NCBI GenBank assembly: GCA_028753945.1
Contig: JAPNXP010000015.1
Span: 2,232,001 to 2,296,000, forward strand
DNA: 64,000 nt
From: Hexactinellida sp. DTS-2022
Lineage: Eukaryota; Porifera; Hexactinellida
Direction: 5' to 3'
The notes beneath the pieces were generated by a model, which saw only the letters and a list, made by a program, of their open reading frames with translations, ran no database searches and was not told the origin of the DNA. Positions 55,301-64,000 of the stretch are shown here, piece by piece; position 1 is the stretch's first letter; every line of letters starts with the position of its first letter. The translations under genes were made by a program, and so were the position numbers.

Positions 55301-58300
55301 GTCAATGGAAGATGGTAAATAACGATTTCATCCATAATTCCAGTAAAATTATCAAATCCATGAAAAAACCATTGTGGAGAACCACCAATAAATAATTGAC
55401 TGACTTGTATTCCTGGAGTGTATGTGATATTTGCTGATCCATAGATTATTCCATTAATAAATACACTGACAGTCCCATTGCAATAATTTATTTCTCCTCT
55501 ATCATAACTACATTGACTTCTTAATGCATAATATCCTGGATCATAAATTTTACGACCCAAAGGCCCTCCTATAATTTCCCAACCGAAGACAATATGAAAC
55601 CAATCAAATGAACTAGTATTTAAAACAGGTCCTGAGATAATGTGCCATGTTGTAAAGGTACTATTATTCGAGAGGGAATAAACTCTTCTTCTACCAGAGC
55701 ACTCGAAGCTGCAGTTTAATTGAGAAGTGAATATGCACTGATCAGCACCAGCTTCGGTTTCGTTCTTTCCGGTTGCTACCCAAAACTCAAGACGATTGCA
55801 AGGATTGAGCACAATTCTGTAACCTCCCGGTAGGTTCGAATATGGTACGTTTTCTAGAATCAACTGATAGCCGTTTGAATTCGAGTTATTTTCATTCTCT
55901 TGTGTTTCGGAATTTAATTTCGATTTCAATTTCGGGCTTGACAAACGAATCCAAAGTTCAATGCCAAAACCTTCGAAGTTTGAATATGCTTGGTGGAAAT
56001 GTGTTTCTATTACATCGTCATAAAATATAGCCGAATGATGAAGTTGATTAAATTTATTTATATGAGAATCATCAGTGAGCAACTGGATCGAATCAGTTTT
56101 GGATGATATATCCTTGAGGAAACCCTTATCAAGTACAATATTTGCAGTATTGTCAAACGTCCAGTAACTTATTGGGTTAAGAGGTAATATAAGTGATGAG
56201 TAACCATCGTCGATGGGTTTCTGAGTAAGACACGTAAGGTACTGCGACGTGTTTGTAGTATTTATTAATATTTCCTGTAATGAACAAGGGGTATTTCCAA
56301 TGAGAACTTGATAATCATCTGTATTTGTCGAATAAAAATTATGTCCTTGGATAGTAAGGAGAGAACCTCCACAGATAGATCCATTTTCAGGGCTAGGAGT
56401 GTTAATGATGATAGAAGAAATAGTAATGTAGTTTGAGTCGTCCCAAAAAAATGCCCAACCAAGATACTGTACATGTAAAGAAATTCGGTAATTTCCACAT
56501 TTTAAATTGGGAACTACGCAGGAGAGTATCGACATTGAATCTTCGTTTGAAATATTAATAGACGAACAAATCGAATTACTGATGTTGATAGATATTCTAG
56601 CAATATCAGAAGCGAAGTTAGTACCTATCAGTTTTATAATAGTGCCAGGTTTAATAATTTCTTCAGCTAGCACTCTAAAAACTTGAGGCGTGGAAGATGG
56701 TAGATAAGAATAATTTAAATAATTATCTACTTGTGAATCTGATAGACTTATATTCTGACAAGAGGAATATATTTTCGGTTTGAAAGAATCAAGAATAATA
56801 TCGATGGTTGTGTTTATTATAGGGAGCGAATTAGAAACGTATATAATCCCTCGCACTCCACAATTTTGTATATTACAATATGTCTTTAGCATCGTATTTG
56901 AGGCAAAACACCAAGGGCCTTTAGAATCACCATCAGGATTGCGGCAATAATTGTGATCACCCAGTAGAGGGTCATCAAATTTGAAATTATCCTGAACGAA
57001 CTGAGAAGTCCATGCAAGACAGGGAATAAAAGTCTCAGTGATAGACAACCTTCCGTGATATTGTTCATTTTGCTCGTAACAGTCTGCTGGATGGGACTTA
57101 TTACTTAAGAACTCTGGACCAACAGTATAGTAATAGTCTCCAGCAGTAAGGAAAGTGTGTTGGAAGGTAGCCGAAGAGCTCGTATCAGATTGAACCTTTG
57201 TAATTAAGGGATAAATATGTGTAAAAATTGAGGTTATGGAAACTGTCAAATTGTCATTTACGTTTAGATTGGACCAAGACCAAACAACTTCATCCCCTGG
57301 ATATATGTGTAAAGATTTATTTGACACAAGACCTGATTGGATTCTGTGGATGTAATAAGAAGAGTGAGTGGTCCGTGTTGTACATATTATTTGAGTATTT
57401 GATAGTGAAATTATATCACATTCATTTTGACCAATAGTAATCACAGTACCAGTGGAAAATCCTATACCAGTGAGAGTAAGTGTTTGTCCACCAAAAAGTG
57501 ATCCAGAATTGTGGGATACACCACAAATGTAAAATAGATAGTCAAAGAAATGGATAATATCAGCCAAACCTAGGTTCTCAAATATAACAACTATTTTGAC
57601 ACGTCCAGGAGAATTACGGGGAGTTAATACCTGTATAGAGGTGGAAGTAAAATTGAGTATTTGGGCCTTAGCCCCAGAAAAATAAACTGCAATGTTTTCA
57701 CTTGGGGGTAAATTAACATCTAGTACTATAATATCACCACCTAGTACTGATCCATTGGATTTGCTTATTCCACTAACACTAGGAGTATCATTTAAGCTGT
57801 AAGTAAAAACTTGTAATAGAGAATCACTCCCAATCAATTCTTCTCCAGCGTATAGCTTGACAGTGATATCAACAGTTTGGGCTTCAGAGGGTGGGGTAGA
57901 AAATTTAACATGAGTATGATTACTTGATAGGATAAGACAAGTCGAATTGGCCATCTCAATTTTCATAGAAAACGCAGAATTGTTTGAAGGGAACTCGATA
58001 AATCCATTGTTAGATTCAATAGTCAAAACTAACCCACCTAGCATGCTACCTCTTGTGTGGCTAATATTCAAAAGTGTAAAACAAACACTAATGAAAGAAT
58101 AATTACTGTTAGGGATTATTCCATATGATAGTTTTGTTAGCAATACTCTCAGTAGACCACCAACACTGTGTGGCATAATACAAGTTATGTTTGAATCTGA
58201 GATCGAAGTAATGTTGCAAAAACCAGTACCAATCTGAATAGAAATATCATCACGCGAATAGCCAAAAGAAGATCCTGTAATTGTTAATAATGAATTAACA

Positions 58301-60485
58301 CATGTGTTTGTGGGATTAACTGAATTTATAAAAGGTTGAGATGCGTTAGTGAAAGTAAAGTCACAGAAATTAGGTGTTGTCTCGAACAAAGAGTTGTGCT
58401 GGTTTTGTGTATAAGGACCTTTGCAACTAGCACGCGTCCCGTGCTTTTTAACTATCACCTGAGGCTTACGGTTAACCGTTCGGAGCATATGACCGGGTAT
58501 TGGAGCAATGATAAGCCCACCTGGAGTAATTTCTTCTATTGATACATTTAAATTATATCCAGTTAAATTGGAACGGTCAACTACAACAGACTCAAGATCT
58601 CCAGAAAAATTGTAAAAACTAATCCAAAATTTCCTCTCGCGACAAATATTCCCATTTTGAATTATTCCACCCTTAGCATTACCAATAAGAAATTCTTTCT
58701 CTATTTTACTTATAAATTCTTCAGAATTCTCGTTGTATTGTATTTGCTTCACAGAATAGACTTGTGATTGTGAATAATTAAATGTAATAGTAAAATCTCC
58801 TCTTATTGGTTGACTTGCTGTTTGAACTCTTGTTGTATTTACCAAAATTAAATTATTGGAATTGTTTGCTTCTAATAACGGCAGTCCGCTTGCACAGTCG
58901 GTAGTTGTAAAAGAAAAATTATATGAAGTTATATTCGTCAGATTGTTATTCAAAAACTCAACTTCAATGTCTATATTAGATATTGTAATACCATTGAGAT
59001 TTGCTGCTCTTGAAGTTTGTTTAACTGATTTAGCATTATATGAAAGTGATATGACGTCTAGCTTAATAAGATTCGTTCCTTTAATACTTAGTATTTCTAC
59101 ACTTTTCACTAAATGTAAAATTGCCATGGTCAAAGGATATTCTGATAATCTAATACTTTCAAATATATCAAAACAGGTATATATCCAAGTTGAGTTAGCA
59201 TATAAAGTTTCAATTAAGTCTATGATTTTGTCACCGTGTGGCATTAACTCTTTTGATGTTTGAGAAGATGAAGAGACAAAAGAGAACCAACTATAAATGC
59301 CATCAGCCACAAGTATTTCTAAGGAGATTACTAATGGAACATCTGGAGCAATGTTATAAGCCATACAAAGAAATTTTGCCACATTTATTGAAGGTAGACC
59401 TGTCTTTTCAAAGTTGAATCTAATTGTATCCCATGTTAAGAAATCAATGGAATATTTCCCACAAAATGAACTAGTAAGTGTTTTAGAAATATGGGAAAAA
59501 GAACTTGTTAATTCATTTGGCTCAAAGTCAAAAACAAATACATCAATGAATTCATCATACTGATGACCTCCTGTACACTGAGCACTTACGAGATACTCTA
59601 AAGCGTTGCCTATACAATAACTAATGTTACAATAGTCCCGACCGGATGTTGATTTATAGTAGCACCATGGTCCACCTGGAGAATTGTCGGGATTGCGACA
59701 AAAGCTGTGAACACCAAGTCCATTAGATTCTGTGCTCGCAGGAGGTGTATTGGGTGAGGAAACATTCCAATTTTGACATTCAATGCCTCCTCTTGTATGG
59801 AAAGTAGTTCCTCTATAGTCAATGCCATTTTGAGAATTGAAGCAATCTTGATTTGGAAACATCAAGAGTGAAAATATGTTTATATCTGGAGTTGATTTCC
59901 CCCCTAAACTAAGAGTAAAAGTTTCTTGAATTTCTGAACCGAATGAATTAGGTATGTTAATTGATAGAGATTGTATTTCAGGCAGGTAATCAGTTCTAAT
60001 AGAAACAGTTTGATTCTCAATTGAGGCTTTTTCAGTGTCAAAATATGTCAAATCTGAGTCATGTTTAATCACTCCAACGCTAACAAAATCAGAACCGCCA
60101 CTATCCTTAAACTCTGAAACCAATAAATATGAATGGTTATGGTTTAACCATAGTTTTTTGGATCTTGTATTATAGTTACGAAATTTAGTATAAATGTCGC
60201 TAAAAGCAATTGAAGTAAGATCACTATAATTTTTTGAATCAGAATAGAATAACTCATGTTGGTCATCGCCAGAAATAATAAAAGAATAAAATCCAGATGC
60301 GCAAGGTGTGAAAAATGCTTCCAATCTTTCTCCATAATTATACCGAAAATTAGTCGTATGCGATTCAAACCAAGGGAGTATGGCAGCACCATCTGGTTTG
60401 TCCGGGTAATTAGGGCTGCTTCTTAGAGTATCAAGGTAAATACTGTTAATGTTATGATAACTGTAACGACTAACTCCTTGACTTC
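46387..60485 (-). CDS. PKHD1L1: Fibrocystin-L-like giant membrane protein, 3' giant exon
   Basis: A 14,099-bp exon with acceptor ttttctgtag just before 60485 (phase 1) and stop TAA at 46387; about 4,698 codons. Domains from the N side: PA14 (60420-59900), kringle 1 (59840-59600, FCRNPDNSPGGPWC), about eleven IPT/TIG domains (58350-53400), a cupredoxin-like segment then kringle 2 (57085-56860, YCRNPDGDSKGPWC), a LamG/ConA-like segment (56190-55270), a second cupredoxin-like segment (55150-54850), G8 domain 1 (53330-52960), beta-helix repeats, G8 domain 2 (50900-50500), more beta-helix, a Pro-rich region near 47620, one transmembrane segment (46775-46665) and a short cytoplasmic tail. Family members are large type I surface proteins; PKHD1L1 coats sensory hair bundles in mammals. 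Two polybasic furin-type sites are present. The transmembrane end supports a complete C-terminus. Confidence 0.9.
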
Positions 60486-60807
60486 CTACAGAAAATATTT
60501 TAATAATTGTACCATAACGTCACACTGTTTTTAAATTGTGGATAAGGCCTGAATGGAAAATAAGTATGTATCATCCTAGTGTACGTACTAACCGAGTTTA
60601 CCCTACATAAATACATACTCTTGATAATCTTGGTTAAAAATAGTAGTATGTACTAACCCAGGTATGTTATAACCAGGCTTGCATCTAGGCAAATTTTATG
60701 CGATTAGAGATAAAGTTTGAGTTCGCTCACACGCGCCTAAATTACTCAACTTGTATTACTTTTATGGGTGCATCTCGATTTTGCTCGCATAGAACGGCGA
60801 GTCAAGC

Positions 60808-60925
60808 CAGAGGCGGAGCAAGGGGGGGCTTCAGCCTCCCTTGTGAGCATAAAATCCTCATAGAGGTTCCCCCCTGAAACCCCTCTGCCCTCCCCCCCCT
60901 TCCGAAAAACCTGGCTCCGCCTCTG
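60808..60925. mobile_element. hAT-like MITE with 8-bp duplication (in intron)
   Basis: 118 bp, cagaggcggagcaaggg to ggctccgcctctg, flanked by agtcaagc on both sides (60800-60807 and 60926-60933). Confidence 0.9.
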
Positions 60926-61182
60926 AGTCAAGCGCGCCTGGATGAAACTCTGGTTATAACCGAGTCTTACTGCACCGATTCGGATTTGTACTACAACAAT
61001 AATATGAATGACATGAAAATATATAAAATAATGATTTTCAATTGTGTAGTTAAGGCTGTAAATACAGCCGGCGGGGCCGGGGTAACAATTGCAACCATGT
61101 TTTCTATTTTTACTTGTGTGAACATATTATCATGTTTACAAGAAAACATACTTATCAACTCCTTCAAACTATTTTCTGTATA

Positions 61183-61735
61183 TAAGGCCACTGTTAGTTG
61201 GAATCTTGTTTCAGCTCCACCGCCCGCGTCAGATATCACTCCCGTATGAATGTAATTATTGTAATTATTCCTATTATTATACAGTGGATGCCGGTTATAA
61301 GCACATCGTCGGGAACTGCACTTAATGTGCTTATAACAGACATGTTCTTTAACCGACATAAATTATACAGGGTATATGGCAACCGTTTCCCAACATAGTG
61401 TGCTTATATCCGATATGTTCTTATAACCGGTGTGCTTATATCCGACATCTACTGTACCTACATTTCAAAGTAATGCCACTGTTCACTGCCAATTTGTTAA
61501 CACACTGTTAACACACTCTAAAATAGCCATAATCAGCTATTACCAAAATCAGAAACTATGACAAGCATTATTACCCAACGATTGCATATTTTATCAATAA
61601 GCACTCATAAATTAGAAAATTTGCTCAGATAATTATTAACTATGTCGTCATCAAATAATGAGATAATGATAATGAGATGCCGCCCGCCCGCATCCTCTGA
61701 TAGACTTCGTGTGGAGCTGAAACAATATTACCATT
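61183..61735. repeat. Dispersed repeat in intron, copy of 31490-31850
   Basis: Diverged reverse complement of the repeat upstream of MZT1. Contains a later MITE insertion at 61282-61454 that is absent from the other copy. Confidence 0.65.
61282..61454. mobile_element. TA-flanked MITE, ccggttataagcaca family
   Basis: 173 bp, cagtggatgccggttataag to ccgacatctactg, flanked by TA. Same family as 39481-39644. Confidence 0.85.
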
Positions 61736-61846
61736 AACACTGGCCTAATTGTTAAAATCCCTGAATCTGGGATTTTTATTTTTATTAATGAAAATGGATA
61801 GGTATTCTATTACACTTTTCAGTTATTGTTTTGAAGAATAATATTA

Positions 61847-62031
61847 CAGTCGACTCCGCTTAATAGATTTCACTGCTTAATCGGGTCAAAATTTCACAGG
61901 ATTTATAGGACGGAATTACATTTTGGCTTAAAATATTTTCGGTTAAAATAAATTTATCCGCTTAATCGGGTCAAAGGTCCCGAGGTGACTCTATCTGGTC
62001 CCGAGGTGACTCTATTAAGCGGAGTCGACTG
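61847..62031. mobile_element. TA-flanked MITE, ccgcttaat family
   Basis: 185 bp, cagtcgactccgcttaatag to gcggagtcgactg, flanked by TA, with a short internal duplication ggtcccgaggtgactctat. Sister of 22894-23078. Confidence 0.85.
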
Positions 62032-62297
62032 TATTTGTATTCAGTTAATTCATAATGCAGACGTGTTTCTCAAAAGAACTCAAGCCAATATAAATGCTTC
62101 AAATCCCCGTATTGGAATGTAAAATCTGGAACCAATGGATTCTCCAGGTATGACAATATAGATAGTATCAATGAAAAGATCGAAATCCCTGGAGAGTTGA
62201 TAAGTATGAATTCTGCTTAAAATGCTCTTCCAGAGGTCAATTTGGTCCCACACCAGAAACTTACGCCTCTGGCTATTACAAATATTATATCTGGCCA

Positions 62298-62440
62298 GGG
62301 TATTTTTAAGGCTGATCTTGGTTTAAATTTTGCACCAAGATTTTTGAGAGTTACACCACGATCGGGTCGGCCGCGGCCACTGCAGCGCTGAATTACACCA
62401 AGGTCTCAACCTAAAAATACCCTTGTATCTGGCTATTGTA
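62298..62440. repeat. Imperfect inverted repeat in intron
   Basis: ggtatttttaaggctgatct pairs imperfectly with ggtctcaacctaaaaatacc around a GC-rich centre gatcgggtcggccgcggcc. Probably a decayed MITE. Confidence 0.45.
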
Positions 62441-62645
62441 GTGGGGTAAATTGTACAAAAATAAATACAACAGTGTTCGCCCTAATAGCAATAATGCTCT
62501 ATTAGGATATTAATTTTCATCCCCGATTAATTGTTAAATATGCTCCTCTATTTGCAAATTAGCATAATAGCAGCAAGTTTCGTGCAAAATGGGGCTTGTT
62601 ATCATGCGAACCCCACAATATAATAAAAGGACAACAAAACATTAC

Positions 62646-62897
62646 CTGGGTAGAGGAGATCGGTATAATTGCCTGATGGCATACTAGTTTCACAGATTAT
62701 TTCAGAATTAGATACACTGATAACGATACAATTAGAGTTCCATATGTCTATAGTTATTGCTACCATATCATCTCCGAAGTTATTGCCTAGTATATTCACA
62801 CGAGTACCGCCTAAAGTTGATCCTTGTGAGGGAGATATCGAGTGGATGTCTAAAGGGAATATACAATCAGGTCTGCTTATTGCGAACAAGATTTCGT
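62646..62897 (-). CDS. PKHD1L1: Fibrocystin-L-like gene, upstream exon with IPT domain
   Basis: 252 bp bounded by acceptor gtattaatacag (AG at 62898-62899) and donor CCCAG/GTAATG at 62645. Phase 1 on both sides, so it joins in frame to the 63529-63709 exon and the giant exon. Encodes an IPT/TIG domain with the hallmark IHSISPSQGSTLGGTRVNIL and a Cys pair (NSNCIVISV, IICETSMPSGNY). The intron between this exon and the giant exon is 2,160 bp and holds several MITEs. Confidence 0.85.
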
Positions 62898-63528
62898 CTG
62901 TATTAATACAAAAAACAAGCCATATGGCCCCAATTTAACAACTTACATTGGATTTGTATTAAGTTGAGTTCGCTTATTATAAAGTCTCTCGTGAATTACG
63001 TAGTTCACGAGTCTCTCTATTATGAACATAATTTTTTGGTCCCTTGAATGTACATTATAAAGAACCTGGCTACAGTAGTTCTCAAAGAATTGAAATAATA
63101 TTTAATACAATCAACTCTGCTCTGCTTAATGAGGTCATTTTTCCAGGAACTGAATTATGCCAATAGAAGCTAATACAAATATGTTCGGTTAATTCGTACA
63201 AATTTCGGTTAGTCGACTCAATATTCGCTTAAAAAATCTCAAATTTAAATTAATCGGGTCAATATTCTGCCTATTGTGTCTTATTCGTGTGCAAAAGTAT
63301 TTATAGCCAAAATATTATTACAGAGTTTCAGAACTAAATATCAAGCGAAATCGAATGGCCAATATAAAAGGGTTTATATGATCGAGGCAAATAATAACTT
63401 AAATTTTCAGTGCTGCCAGTGTTTAATTATGAATAAAAGTCATGAATGTGAAATTATAATTAAATTAAATTGGATAATTCATTTCATAATATGTAAGGTA
63501 GGCAAAAAATAATTTTTATTAAACTTAC

Positions 63529-63709
63529 TCGGAATAATCTCGATTTGCGCAAATCCACCGCAGTCGCTCAGAAGCTGAAAGGATTGAGTTGTCGGCCAAG
63601 CTATTCCAGCGTCTGATGTAACTTTAACATTATATAATCCAGAGATTAGATTCTGAATACGGCATTTTATTTTTAGGCACCAACTACCACAAGAAGAGTA
63701 TCCATAATT
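63529..63709 (-). CDS. PKHD1L1: Fibrocystin-L-like gene, further upstream exon
   Basis: 181 bp between acceptor cttttttag (AG at 63710-63711) and donor CCGA/GTAAGT at 63528; enters in phase 0 and leaves in phase 1. Encodes NYGYSSCGSWCLKIKC and later GLYNVKVTSDAGIAWPTTQ, the second half of an IPT-like domain. The first half must lie in an exon beyond the right edge of the window. The intron 62898-63528 is AT-rich with MITE-like fragments only (a ctccgcttaat-like piece near 63110). Confidence 0.8.
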
Positions 63710-63795
63710 CTAAAAAAGTGAATTATAAATTGTACGAATTGTTGAAATTGGAATTTGTTATACATATTTATTGATGACATAATGTACGTACTATA

Positions 63796-63968
63796 GAGTG
63801 GTGTTCGCGTAATAGTAAGTCGCATTTTGGACGAAATTTGCTTGGAAATATACGAACTTACTTTTAGATAAACAGAATTAACATGAAATGCACGCTTGGG
63901 GACTGGAAATAACTTGCTAATAGAGCAATATTGCTCTTAGAGCAAATGCTATTAGGAGAACACCACTG
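63796..63968. mobile_element. TA-flanked MITE, gtggtgttc...aatag family
   Basis: 173 bp, gagtggtgttcgcgtaatag to ctattaggagaacaccactg, flanked by TA. A partial relative is near 62470 (agtgttcgccctaatagcaa). Confidence 0.75.
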
Positions 63969-64000
63969 TATATGACAAATAGTATTGAGTTATATTTAAT

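Noticed and set aside
60144..60392. Start of the fibrocystin-L-like protein at a TTG codon at 60324
   Set aside because: The frame is open upstream through PA14-like sequence (SSPNYPDKPDG, NYGERLEAFF) to a clear splice acceptor at 60485 that matches the phase of two upstream exons.

Overview
The window looks like nuclear DNA of an animal (or a very close unicellular relative). Evidence: animal-type single-copy genes (WDR81, ZCCHC10, translin, MZT1, PEX10, a fibrocystin-L-like giant with PA14, kringle, IPT and G8 domains), GT-AG introns, AT-rich intergenic DNA around more GC-rich coding sequence, and many TA-flanked pogo/Tigger-like miniature elements of the kind common in invertebrates. Genes are close together and mostly intronless. 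I lean towards an early-branching or marine invertebrate such as a sponge, but the sequence alone does not settle the phylum.

Layout: 1-4.9 kb is a single-exon WDR81-like gene (5' end off the window). 5.0-22.6 kb is a transposon graveyard: an interleaved inverted repeat, minisatellites, two inverted hAT-like MITE copies, an 8.9-kb foldback/MULE-type transposon encoding a transposase joined to an OTU protease, a second 2.1-kb MULE 32 bp away, and a decayed Crypton-like tyrosine recombinase. 22.6-33.0 kb is the host gene cluster on the + strand: CCR4/Angel-like EEP nuclease, DUSP-UBL protein without a protease domain, ZCCHC10, translin, MZT1 and PEX10, with MITEs in nearly every gap. MZT1 and PEX10 overlap by one base (TAATG) right after a pyrimidine-rich CAG. 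33.2-40.7 kb is a duplicated two-exon gene of unknown function with a possible ADP-ribosyltransferase-like R-S-E pattern. Each copy acts as the empty-site control for transposons that landed in the other. 41.7 kb has a small Maf-like bZIP ORF. 42.1-45.0 kb is repeats: a 1.07-kb palindrome and a satellite-bearing mobile unit with UUCG-type hairpins. 46.4-63.7 kb (- strand) is the fibrocystin-L-like gene: a 14.1-kb exon plus two upstream exons, continuing off the right edge.

The host genes do separate jobs: endosome/autophagy scaffold, RNA turnover, ubiquitin-related scaffold, siRNA/tRNA-fragment processing, gamma-tubulin nucleation, peroxisomal import and a giant surface receptor. They form no single pathway. 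The most unusual items are the OTU-bearing foldback transposon whose DDE triad is split over two ATGA-overlapping ORFs, the possible MZT1-PEX10 operon, the duplicated R-S-E-like gene, and the kringle-containing fibrocystin-L encoded by one giant exon.
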